From the NCBI GenBank assembly GCA_949299195.1, contig CASFZN010000021.1, positions 19,993 through 83,992 on the forward strand: DNA of 64,000 bases. Direction: 5' to 3'. Both the position numbers and the translations under genes were made by a program. Numbering within the stretch: position 1 is the stretch's first letter; every line of letters begins with the position of its first letter. This document shows positions 1 to 10,100 of the stretch, in pieces. Source of the DNA: an uncultured bacterium. GTDB taxonomy: Bacteria > Bacillota_I > Bacilli_A > RFN20 > CAG-826. The notes beneath the pieces are model-generated. The model was given only the letters and a program-made list of their open reading frames with translations. It searched no databases and had not been told where the DNA came from.

Positions 1-215
1 CAATTATTTCCCCAATTGCTCACTTATATTTCGATGTTTTTGATGGATTAATCCAACTCGCAGTCTTTACAATTCTTACAATGATTAATATTGCTAATGA
101 ATATGTTTCACCTGAAGAATATGAAAGAAACGAAGAAGAAAAACGTCTTAAAAAAGAAATGAAATTAAAGAAAAAAGAAGCTAAAAAACTTAAAAAAGAA
201 AGCGCATATAAATGA
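1..215 (+). CDS. atpB: F0 subunit a of ATP synthase (3' end only)
   Basis: This is the last 70 or so residues of the membrane stator subunit a, which forms the ion half-channels against the c-ring. The frame opens at base 3 and ends on TGA at 213-215. The visible part carries the final membrane helix, with the family pattern YFDVFDGLIQ followed by VFTILTMINIANE. A lysine- and glutamate-rich cytoplasmic tail of about 30 residues follows. The essential arginine lies before the window. The call also rests on position directly before atpE. The TGA stop here, with TGG used for tryptophan in neighbouring genes, argues for the standard bacterial code. Confidence 0.9.
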   Translation, partial: IISPIAHLYFDVFDGLIQLAVFTILTMINIANEYVSPEEYERNEEEKRLKKEMKLKKKEAKKLKKESAYK

Positions 216-278
216 TTATTATCTATTTATTTAATAGTTAATATAAAAGAAAAATTAATAAATTAAAGGAGAAAAGAT

Positions 279-491
279 ATGGAATTTATCGGATTAGGTA
301 TTGCTTGTATCGGCTTAGGTCTTGCAGCTTTAGCTGAAGGATGGGCAGTTAGTAAGGGTATGGAAGGAATCGGAAGAAATCCTTCTAGTGCTAACTCAAT
401 TAGAACCACCATGATCATTGGTTTAGGTTTAATTGAATCAGTCGCTATTTACATTCTTTTAGTTGCAATTTTAATGGCATTCGTTGTTTAA
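279..491 (+). CDS. atpE: F0 subunit c of ATP synthase (Na+-type two-carboxylate motif)
   Basis: A 70-residue hairpin of two membrane helices with the polar loop GIGRNP at about residues 30-35; copies of it form the rotor ring. An AAAGGAG ribosome site lies 9 bases before the ATG. The ion-binding helix reads GLIESVAIY, with Glu53, Ser54 and Tyr58. The first helix has a second acid, Glu20, in ALAEGW, at the position of the Gln32 of known Na+ c-rings. Glu plus Ser plus Tyr is the Na+ signature, and the extra glutamate matches the two-carboxylate type described for Fusobacterium nucleatum. Na+ coupling is therefore inferred, not shown. Confidence 0.93.
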   Translation: MEFIGLGIACIGLGLAALAEGWAVSKGMEGIGRNPSSANSIRTTMIIGLGLIESVAIYILLVAILMAFVV

Positions 492-536
492 AAAATATTC
501 GATTATATTTATAAAATAGTAAGGAAAGAAAATTAT

Positions 537-1139
537 ATGAAAAAACTAAAATTAATATCATTAATATCAATGTTTTCATTCTTCCTAACTAGTTGTGACA
601 CTGATGAAATTAAAGATAGGATAACTCATACCGTTAATGAGATGCTTCCTAACTTATGGATTACTCTAGTGCAACTAGCACTTTTCATCATCGTTGCCAT
701 TTTATTTATTGTTTTTGCCTATAAACCAATTAAAAAGAAATTAAATGCTCGAAGCGAATATATTGAAAATAATATTAAAGAAGCTGAAAAGAAAAATAAA
801 GAAGCCGAAGAAAATATTAAAAAAAGTAATCAATATATCAATGAATCTCAAAAGAAAGCTGGAGAAATTATCCAAGCAGCTCAAAAAACTGCCGAAGTTA
901 AAGCTCATAATCTTGAGATGGAAATGAGTAAAAATATTGAAGAAACAAAAACTAGAGTTCATAAAGAATTAGAACTTGAACGTAAAAAAATGATAGTAAG
1001 CGCTAATGAAGAAATCATTGATAGCGTAATTTTAACTAGTAAAGAAATCTTAAAACGTGAAATCAAAAAAGAAGATAATGAAGAATTTATTAATGACTTC
1101 GTTAACGAATTAAATAAAAAAGGAACTTCATCTAATTAA
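537..1139 (+). CDS. atpF: F0 subunit b of ATP synthase, predicted lipoprotein
   Basis: A 200-residue peripheral stalk subunit. It starts with a lipoprotein signal peptide ending in the lipobox LTSC at Cys20, then a short linker, a membrane helix at about 41-62, and a long charged coiled coil to the C-terminus that would contact subunit delta and the F1 head. A lipobox on subunit b is known from Mollicutes and is unusual elsewhere, so it supports a Mollicutes-related origin. An AGGAAAG-type ribosome site precedes the ATG. The gene lies between atpE and atpH in the usual order. Confidence 0.92.
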   Translation: MKKLKLISLISMFSFFLTSCDTDEIKDRITHTVNEMLPNLWITLVQLALFIIVAILFIVFAYKPIKKKLNARSEYIENNIKEAEKKNKEAEENIKKSNQYINESQKKAGEIIQAAQKTAEVKAHNLEMEMSKNIEETKTRVHKELELERKKMIVSANEEIIDSVILTSKEILKREIKKEDNEEFINDFVNELNKKGTSSN

Positions 1140-1161
1140 TTAGTAAAAGACAAAATAAAGT

Positions 1162-1737
1162 ATGAGTGATAATTCAGTAATTAACAAAATAGCCGAAGGA
1201 TTATTTGATAACGCCAAAGAAAATAACTTGATTAAAGTCTTCCAACAAGATCTTAATTTTTTAGTCTACCTTCTTAAAACTAACGATAGATACTTCTCTT
1301 TTTTAACTTCTCCTTTTGTTGATATTAAAGAAAAAGAGGAAAGTTTATATGAAGTATTTAAAGGATTATTACTTAAAGAAACCCTAAAATTCATCTCTAT
1401 TTTAATTGAAAAAAACTTAATAAAAGATATTGAAGAGATTAAAGAGGCTTATGATGATTTAGCAGATAAAGAAATCCATATCTTAAAAGGTATTATCTAT
1501 TCTCCTTTTGAAATCGATGAAAAAACGATTCATAAATTAGAAGCTTCTTTTAAAAAATATCTTAAACAAAACGTAAAATTATCAGTAATTATCGATACTT
1601 CTTTAATATGCGGAATAAAGGTTTTAATTAATGGAACAATGTATGAATATTCATTAAATTCAAAACTTGAAGATTTAAAAGAAAACATTCTTAATGAACG
1701 TTTAAAATCTTTAAATCTAGCTGAAAATGAGGAATAA
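1162..1737 (+). CDS. atpH: F1 subunit delta (OSCP) of ATP synthase
   Basis: A 191-residue protein joining the b stalk to the top of the F1 head. The N-terminal helical domain covers roughly residues 1-105. The C-terminal domain keeps the family pattern IDTSLICGIKVLINGTMYEY near 150-170, corresponding to the usual DPSLIGG segment. Sequence conservation is low, as is normal for delta subunits, and the call depends partly on position between atpF and atpA. It is 22 bases after atpF and 5 bases before atpA, so it is translated from the operon message. Confidence 0.9.
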   Translation: MSDNSVINKIAEGLFDNAKENNLIKVFQQDLNFLVYLLKTNDRYFSFLTSPFVDIKEKEESLYEVFKGLLLKETLKFISILIEKNLIKDIEEIKEAYDDLADKEIHILKGIIYSPFEIDEKTIHKLEASFKKYLKQNVKLSVIIDTSLICGIKVLINGTMYEYSLNSKLEDLKENILNERLKSLNLAENEE

Positions 1738-1742
1738 CTCTT

Positions 1743-3305
1743 ATGGGAATTAAAAAAGATAACTTAAATTCTTTATCAGAAATAATTAAAGACCAAATAG
1801 AAAAATATGAACATAACATTGATACAACAAACGTTGGTCAAATTGTTTCTGTTGGAGATTCAATCGTTACCATTTATGGGCTTGATGAAGCGATGTATGG
1901 CGAATTAATTAAATTCCCAAATAATCAATATGGGCTTGTAATGAATATTGAAGAAAACTCGATTGGTGTCGCACTTTTTTCAAATGATATAACCTTAAAA
2001 GAAGGTGATACTTGTACCCGTACTGGAAAAGTTGTAAGCGTTCCAGTTGGTGATGCTTTACTAGGAAGAGTCGTCAATGCTTTAGGAGAACCAATCGATG
2101 GAAAAGGTGAAATAAAAACTAGCGAATATAGAGCCACTGAATCCTTAGCTCCTCAAATTATGGACCGACAAAAGGTAAATGAACCTTTAGAGACTGGAAT
2201 TAAAGCTATTGATTCAATGATTCCTATTGGTAAAGGTCAAAGAGAATTAATTATTGGAGACCGTCAAACTGGAAAAACTGCTCTTGCTATCGATACTATT
2301 ATTAATCAAAAGGGTAAAGATGTAATTTGTGTATATTGTTCAATTGGACAAAAGAACTCTTCTTTAGTTCAAATTGTTAATAGATTAAATAAATTCAATG
2401 CTCTTTCTTATACTGTAATAGTTTCAGCAGGAGCAAGTGAAGGAGCACCTTTACAATATCTTGCTCCATATAGCGCGACTTCTATTGCTGAATATTGGAT
2501 GCATAAGGGTAAAAATGTTCTTATAGTTTATGATGATTTGTCAAAACACGCAGTCGCTTATAGAACCTTACTTTTATTATTAAGAAGAAGCCCAGGAAGA
2601 GAAGCTTATCCTGGTGATATTTTCTATATCCATTCACGACTTTTAGAAAGATCTTGTAGACTTAATAAGGAATTAGGCGGAGGTTCAATTACTGCTTTAC
2701 CAATTGTTGAAACTCAAGCTGGAGATATTTCTAGTTATATTCCTACTAACATCATTTCAATTACAGATGGACAATTATTTTTATCAAGTGAAATGTTTAA
2801 TGCTGGTCAAAGACCTGCGATAGATTCGACACTTTCTGTTTCTCGTGTCGGCAGTAGCGCTCAATATAAAATAATGAAAGATGTTAGTAAAAATTTAAGA
2901 ATTGAGCTTGCTAATTATAATGAAATGTTAGACTTCTCACGTTTTGGAAGTGATCTAGATAAAGCTACTCAAAAAGTTTTATTACATGGAGAAATTCTAC
3001 TTGAAACCTTAAAACAAAAGCAATATATGCCACTTTCTTTAGCTCAAGAAGTCGTTGATTTATATGTTGCTCAAGTTGGATTATTAGATGATATTAATGT
3101 CGAAAATATTCATAATGTTTTAAAATTACTTGATAACTCAATCATCTCTAAATCCAATAATTTATATGAAAAAATAAATAAAACTAAAGAATTTACTAAT
3201 GAAGATAAAAAGCTTGTTGAAGAACTTCTTTTAACTATTAAATCAAGTTTAAAAGAAGAAATTTCTTCAAAAGATAATGAATTTGATTTCCGATTAAACG
3301 AATAA
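1743..3305 (+). CDS. atpA: F1 subunit alpha of ATP synthase
   Basis: A 520-residue, full-length alpha subunit that carries the non-catalytic nucleotide sites of the F1 hexamer. The Walker A loop GDRQTGKT is at residues 172-179. The Walker B-like strand VLIVYDDLSKHAVAYR and the arginine-finger segment VSRVGSSAQ are intact. The N-terminal beta barrel (VGQIVSVGDSIVTIYGL) and the helical C-terminal domain are both present. Together with atpD it forms the alpha3beta3 head. There is no sign of truncation. Confidence 0.98.
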   Translation: MGIKKDNLNSLSEIIKDQIEKYEHNIDTTNVGQIVSVGDSIVTIYGLDEAMYGELIKFPNNQYGLVMNIEENSIGVALFSNDITLKEGDTCTRTGKVVSVPVGDALLGRVVNALGEPIDGKGEIKTSEYRATESLAPQIMDRQKVNEPLETGIKAIDSMIPIGKGQRELIIGDRQTGKTALAIDTIINQKGKDVICVYCSIGQKNSSLVQIVNRLNKFNALSYTVIVSAGASEGAPLQYLAPYSATSIAEYWMHKGKNVLIVYDDLSKHAVAYRTLLLLLRRSPGREAYPGDIFYIHSRLLERSCRLNKELGGGSITALPIVETQAGDISSYIPTNIISITDGQLFLSSEMFNAGQRPAIDSTLSVSRVGSSAQYKIMKDVSKNLRIELANYNEMLDFSRFGSDLDKATQKVLLHGEILLETLKQKQYMPLSLAQEVVDLYVAQVGLLDDINVENIHNVLKLLDNSIISKSNNLYEKINKTKEFTNEDKKLVEELLLTIKSSLKEEISSKDNEFDFRLNE

Positions 3306-3333
3306 AATAGTGGTTATAAAATTATTAATAATT

Positions 3334-4281
3334 ATGAACGACACTTTATTAACTGTTAAAAAAAGAATTAAAACTGTAACAAGTATTAGAAAAATTACTA
3401 AAGCAATGAAACTTATTGCTCAAAGTCGTTTTAATAAACTCAAAACTATTTATGACGCTAATACTTCCTACATTATATCTATGTCTAGAGCGGTTAATAT
3501 TTTGCTCAAAAGTATCGATATTTCTAATAACGATTTATATTTAGTTAACCCTAATTTATTACCAACTTGTCTAAATAAATATTCAAATAGTAACCGTAAA
3601 TTATATATTTATGTTTCTTCTACTTTAGGATTAAGTGGAAGCTATTACTATAATTTAGATAAGGTAGCAAAAAAGTTATTAACTAAAGATGCTGACTGTA
3701 TTTTTATTGGTGAAAAAGGATTTAAACACTATAAAGATAAGGTTAATAAGTATTATGACGATTTTTTATATCTTCTTTCCGATTTAGATTATGATACAGT
3801 TAATTATTTTAGACATTATTTAGATAAAATTTATCGCGAAAACGAATATTCTTCAATTGAAGTTATCTATACTCACTTTGTTAATTCAATGAGTTTTGAA
3901 ATAAAAGTTACTACTCTTCTTCCTCTTGATTTAAAAGAAACTGAAGATAGAATCATCAACATTAAAGGAATTAACAAAGATTTAGTTGTTAAAGAAGAAG
4001 ATATTGAAAAACTATATAAAGAACCTATTTTTGAAGGTGATGTTAAGCGCGAAGTCGACTTAATCGTCCCCCATTATCTAGACGCATTATTATTTAGAAT
4101 TATGCTTTCTTCTAGTTTAAGTGAAGAAACTTCTAGAAAAAATAGTATGGAAAATGCAACTAGTAGTGCAGATAAATTAATTCATGATTTAAATTTAAAA
4201 CGCAATAAATTAAGACAAACTAAAATTACAAACGAAATAACCGAGATTGTTTCTTCAAATAATGAGGATATTATCTATTAA
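3334..4281 (+). CDS. atpG: F1 subunit gamma of ATP synthase
   Basis: The central shaft that turns inside the alpha3beta3 head. The N-terminal coiled-coil helix has the family pattern TVKKRIKTVTSIRKITKAMK, and the matching C-terminal helix (SRKNSMENATSSADKLIHDL) pairs with it. The open frame also allows a GTG start at 3310, but family proteins begin a few residues before the KRRIK-like segment, so the ATG at 3334 is preferred (315 residues). No strong ribosome site is seen before either start, which may mean coupling to atpA. The Rossmann-like middle is somewhat longer than the usual 285-290-residue family length. Confidence 0.93.
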   Translation: MNDTLLTVKKRIKTVTSIRKITKAMKLIAQSRFNKLKTIYDANTSYIISMSRAVNILLKSIDISNNDLYLVNPNLLPTCLNKYSNSNRKLYIYVSSTLGLSGSYYYNLDKVAKKLLTKDADCIFIGEKGFKHYKDKVNKYYDDFLYLLSDLDYDTVNYFRHYLDKIYRENEYSSIEVIYTHFVNSMSFEIKVTTLLPLDLKETEDRIINIKGINKDLVVKEEDIEKLYKEPIFEGDVKREVDLIVPHYLDALLFRIMLSSSLSEETSRKNSMENATSSADKLIHDLNLKRNKLRQTKITNEITEIVSSNNEDIIY

Positions 4282-4310
4282 ATAGTGGTATATAAAATTT
4301 AAATTTATAA

Positions 4311-5780
<1,470 letters not shown>

Positions 5781-5785
5781 TAAAA

Positions 5786-6196
5786 ATGAACGAAAATTTA
5801 ATGAAATTAAAAATAATTACTCCCTTAAAAGAGGAAGATATTGATTCAGTTAAAGCTATAAAAATTTTAACTGATAATGGAGAAGTTGAAATTCTTCCTT
5901 TTCATAATGATTATATGGCAAACGTTGAAATTTCAGTTTTAGAATTAAAACTTGAAGATGAAAGAACCCTCTCATATGCAGTTGGAGGAGGGTTAATTCA
6001 TTTTATTGAATCTTTAAATGAAGCTCATTTAATTGTTCCTAACTTTATCAGCGTTGAATCACTTGATGAAGAAATAAGAAAAAAAGCCGAGGAATTAGCA
6101 CTTAATAAACTTAAAAGCGCTAAAAGTCGACTCGAACACCGTAAGGCTGAACTTAATCTTAAACGTGCTTTATCAGATATTAGAAATAAGGAATAA
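5786..6196 (+). CDS. atpC: F1 subunit epsilon of ATP synthase
   Basis: A 136-residue epsilon subunit that links gamma to the c-ring and often restrains ATP hydrolysis. The N-terminal beta sandwich (residues 1-85) contains the family strands LKIITPL and GEVEILPFHNDYMANVE. A C-terminal helical hairpin follows (DEEIRKKAEELALNKLKSAK). It starts 5 bases after atpD, closing the operon. A tRNA gene and a terminator come next. Confidence 0.93.
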   Translation: MNENLMKLKIITPLKEEDIDSVKAIKILTDNGEVEILPFHNDYMANVEISVLELKLEDERTLSYAVGGGLIHFIESLNEAHLIVPNFISVESLDEEIRKKAEELALNKLKSAKSRLEHRKAELNLKRALSDIRNKE

Positions 6197-6248
6197 CTCC
6201 TTTTATTTAGAATATCTTTTTGATAAAATAATTGAGCACGAAATTTGT

Positions 6249-6324
6249 GGGGCTTTAGCTCAGTTGGGAGAGCGCTTCCATGGCATGGAAGAGGTCGCCA
6301 GTTCGATCCTGGTAAGCTCCACCA
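6249..6324 (+). tRNA. tRNA-Ala (anticodon GGC)
   Basis: A complete cloverleaf with encoded CCA. The acceptor stem is GGGGCTT with AAGCTCC (one G-U pair), the D arm is GCTC with GAGC, the anticodon stem is CTTCC with GGAAG around loop ATGGCAT, and the T arm is GCCAG-TTCGATC-CTGGT. The anticodon GGC reads GCC and GCU alanine codons. It lies 52 bases after atpC with no terminator between, so it may be cut from the atp transcript. Confidence 0.96.
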
Positions 6325-6337
6325 AAATTATATATTT

Positions 6338-6361
6338 CCTCGATTATATCGAGGTTTTTTT
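6338..6361 (+). terminator. Terminator ending the atp operon and tRNA-Ala
   Basis: A hairpin with a 7-bp stem (CCTCGAT with ATCGAGG), a 3-base loop and a run of seven T. The stop codon of the convergent flavodoxin gene sits in the T run. Confidence 0.88.
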
Positions 6362-6851
6362 ATTTAATTACACTATTTAAACTAGAATCAATAAACCATC
6401 TTAAAGAGCTTTCAGTTTCATAACTAGAAATTCTTTTTCCAGGGACAACATCTAAAGCGTTAGTTAATTCTTTAATATGTTTTTCACTATCTCCTAATCC
6501 GCTACTTGAAGATGTAATAAAAGGAACAATGGTTTTATTAGTAAAATCATATGATTTTAAAAATGTTCTAATAATATTTGGTTCTCTAAGCCACCAAATA
6601 GGATAACCAATAAAGAAAGTATCGTATTCATCAAAATTTTCAATTTTATTTAAAATAGGAACATCTAAATCGATATTTTTATCTTCTAAAGAGGTTCTAG
6701 AATTTGGATTATCATAATCAATATCTAAAGAAGAATATTTTTCTACTGGAACGATTTCAAATGTTTCGCATCCAATAATGTTAGCGATTTTATTAGCAAT
6801 TGATCTTGTTGTTCCGGTTGTTGAGAAATAACATACTAATACTTTTTTCAT
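6360..6851 (-). CDS. Flavodoxin-like FMN protein
   Basis: A 163-residue single-domain flavodoxin. The N-terminus MKKVLVCYFSTTGTTRSIA holds the beta-1 strand and the FMN phosphate loop (about residues 9-18). The segment FFIGYPIWW near 82-90 is the usual aromatic flavin-contact strand, and FITSSSSGLGDSEKHIKEL is a later flavin loop. It would carry electrons or reduce a substrate through bound FMN; the partner is unknown. A GGAGC ribosome site precedes the ATG. Two further flavodoxin relatives in this window are broken, so this is the only intact copy here. Confidence 0.85.
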   Translation of the reverse strand: MKKVLVCYFSTTGTTRSIANKIANIIGCETFEIVPVEKYSSLDIDYDNPNSRTSLEDKNIDLDVPILNKIENFDEYDTFFIGYPIWWLREPNIIRTFLKSYDFTNKTIVPFITSSSSGLGDSEKHIKELTNALDVVPGKRISSYETESSLRWFIDSSLNSVIK

Positions 6852-7018
6852 AATTTTATTTTTGCTCCTTTTTTAATTGCCACTATTTTATTTAATTAAT
6901 CGCAATAATTTATTTAACACTATTTTAACTAAATTTACGAACAATTTATTCTATCAATAATAGATTCTATATTCTAAATATATGCTTAATTATTTTTATA
7001 ATTATATAAAAATAAAGA

Positions 7019-7096
7019 TGGCGTCCATGGGAGGATTTGAACCTCTGACCCCACGCTTAGGAGGCGTGTGCTCTATCCGGACTGAGCTACATGGAC
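7019..7096 (-). tRNA. tRNA-Arg (anticodon CCT)
   Basis: On the minus strand this is a full cloverleaf. The acceptor stem is GTCCATG with CATGGAC, the D arm is GCTC with GAGC, the anticodon stem is CACGC with GCGTG around loop CTCCTAA, the T arm is AGAGG-TTCAAAT-CCTCC, and GCCA is encoded at the 3' end. The anticodon CCT reads AGG. It lies 68 bases after polC in the same direction. Confidence 0.95.
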
Positions 7097-7111
7097 ATTA
7101 TTTTTATAAGA

Positions 7112-7145
7112 ATATAGTTGTAACGAAGTTTCGTTACAACTATAT
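7112..7145 (-). other. Long perfect hairpin between polC and tRNA-Arg
   Basis: A 16-bp perfect inverted repeat with a 2-base centre. No T run follows on either strand, so it is not a standard intrinsic terminator. It may be an RNase III processing hairpin separating polC mRNA from the tRNA, or a weak terminator. Confidence 0.6.
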
Positions 7146-7164
7146 ATTATAAATAAGTTTTATC

Positions 7165-10100
7165 TTACATAAAATCAGTAAAAAGGTCTAAAGTTTCAGT
7201 TTCTCTTAAATCTTTTAAAGCTCCTAAATTTTTCATAACATCAACTAAAGTTTGGGATACCTTTCCTCTTTTTTGGAAATCTTCAATTGAATAAAATGGC
7301 GATTCATTTCTAGCTTTTACAATTTCGTTTCCTACTGATAAACCAAGTCCATCAATTACTCTAAAAGGAGGGATTAAAGATTTTTTATCATGATCTACTA
7401 TAAATTTATCTGGATCGCTTCGATAAATATCTACCATTTCAAATTTATAGCCACGTTCTGCAAATTCTAAAGCTGCAATCAAAGTATCATTGATATCAAT
7501 CTCTTTAGTTGAAAGCTTATCTTCTGGATTCTTAGAATCCTTTCTTTTACGATAATATTCGAGTTTTTCCCAAATAGCATCTAAACCTTTACACATAGTT
7601 TCAATATCATATTGATCGCACCTTAAAGTAAAGAAAGTAGCGTAATATTCTAAAGGATAGTAGACCTTAAAATATGCAACTCTTAACGCCATAATAACAT
7701 ACGCACAAGCATGTCCTTTAGGGAAAAGATATTTAATCTTATCACAGCTTGAAATGTAATAATCAGGAACATTATGACGTTTCATTTCTGCAACTTCTTC
7801 ATCCGATAAACTCTTACCTTTTCTTACTTTTTCCATGATTTTAAACGACAAGGATTTATCAATACCCATCGAAATAAGGTAAGTCATAATATCATCACGA
7901 CATCCGATGACTCCTCTTAAATTGGTAAAGCCATTTTTGACTAAATCTTGGGCGTTACCACTCCAAACGTTAGTACCATGAGAAAGACCTGAAATAATAA
8001 CTAAGTCACTAAACGATTTTGGTTTAACTTCTCTAACAATTTGTTTAACGAAATTAGTACCAAATTCTGGAATTCCAGTTGTCGCAACATCATCAACCTT
8101 AATATATTTATGTTTCATTTTTAAAGCTTTATTATTTTGGAAAATTGATAAAGCTTCTCTATCTCCAACATTAATATCTTCAACCTTTACGCCAGTTAAG
8201 TCACTCATCATCTTTAAAGCTTGAGGGTCAACATGTCCTAACATATCGAGTTTAAGGACAGTTTCATGAAGTGCTTTATATGCGAAATGAGTTGTTTTCC
8301 ATGAACTATCTTTTTCGTTTGCAGGATATTGAATAGGAGTAAAATCATAAACTGAATATTCAGTAGGAATAACAATAATTCCGCCTGGATGTTGACCGGT
8401 TGTTCTTTTAACACCAACACATCCACTAGCAATTCCTTCAACTAAATTCCATGAAACTGCATTATTATCAATATTCATAAAATCGAAGTAATCACGGACA
8501 TATTTTTTACAAGTTTTAAATTCAGCATTAGCGATTGTTCCGGCTCTAAAAACATTATCATCACCCCATAATTCTTTAGTGAAATTATGAGCAACATCCT
8601 TAAAGTCTGCAGGGAAATTTAAGTCGATATCAGGCGTTTTTTCAGCACTAAACCCTAAGAACGTTTCAAAAGGAATTGTTTGTCCATCTTTAACCATCAT
8701 CGTTCCACATTCTGGGCAAACTTTATCTGGAAGGTCGTATCCTGAAGTGACTCCATCTCTTGTATCGTGCCATTCAAAATGTTTACATTTAGGACATCTA
8801 TAGTGAGGTGCTAAAGCGTTAACTTCAGTAATTCCAGCACAATATGCAACAAATGAAGAACCAACCGATCCTCTAGATCCTACGATATAGCCTCTTTCAT
8901 TCGTCTTTTTAACTAAAAGGTGAGCAATATAATAAATAACTGCGAATCCGTTATCAATAATACCTTTAAGTTCTGCATTTAATCGATTAGCGATAATTTC
9001 AGGAAGAGGATTTCCATATTCTCTATAAGCTCTTTCATAGACAATATCTTTAAGCTTGCCTTCAACGTTATCAATGGTTGGAGTATAAAGTTTATCATCA
9101 ATTGGAGTTATACTTTCGCACATATCAGCGATTAAATTCGTGTTTTTAATGACATATTCTTGAATTTTTTCTTCATCTTCAAGCCAAGCAAAAGCATCAA
9201 GCATGTCCTGAGTTGTCATAAATTCTTGGTCTGGATTATCAAAATAACCATATTTTTTACGATAATATGGATTAAGAGGGTGACGAGTTTTACCAATTCC
9301 TTCGGTTGCGATAAAAACGTCACGATAAAGTTTCATTGATTTATATAGATAGTGGGTATCACCAGTTGCAACAACTGGTTTATTCATTTTTTCGGCATGT
9401 TCAATGATGGTTTTTAAATAGGATTTTAAAACATCGAAATTTAAAATTTCTTCAGTGTTTATTAAATACGAATAGTTTTTAAGTGGTTGAATTTCAATAT
9501 AATCATAAAAAGATATCGCTTCGTTTAATTTTTCGTCGTTTCTATTAGTTGTAGAATAGAAAACTTCACCATTAAAGCAAGCGGAACCAACAAGTAAATG
9601 TCCACGATATTTTTCAATTAAACTTCGAGGAGTTAATGGAACTTTTCCAATATAATCGGTGTGAGATAGAGAAACGATTTTATATAAATCTTTTAACCCT
9701 TCTCTATCTTTACAAAGTACGGTTACGTGATTTCCTCTAAGATTTTTATATAATTCTTGAGGAATTTCTAATTTTTCTAAATCTTTATGAGATAATCCAT
9801 TGAATTTACGAGATAAAAGTCCTTGTAAACCAATCCAACATGAAGCTAAAACATTTGCATCGTAGTCTGCTCTATGTGCTTCATCTTCGTCATAATCAAC
9901 ATCAAAGTTTTTACATAATGCACCTAAAGAATGACGTGTCTTTTCAGGGAAAATGTATCTTGATAATGCAAGAGTATCAATAACTGGTACATCTAAATCT
10001 TCGCCATAGATTTTTCTATATGGTTCGTTAATCATTTCATAGTCAAAGTCAGCATTATGAGCAATTAAAATTGAACCTTTAATAAATTCTAAAAATTTAG

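Noticed and set aside
3310..3333. GTG start for atpG eight codons upstream
   Set aside because: The added residues are hydrophobic and unlike family N-termini; no better ribosome site supports it.
6165..6380. Plus-strand reading frame of 71 codons across tRNA-Ala
   Set aside because: It overlaps the end of atpC in another frame and contains the entire tRNA and terminator, so it is a chance frame.
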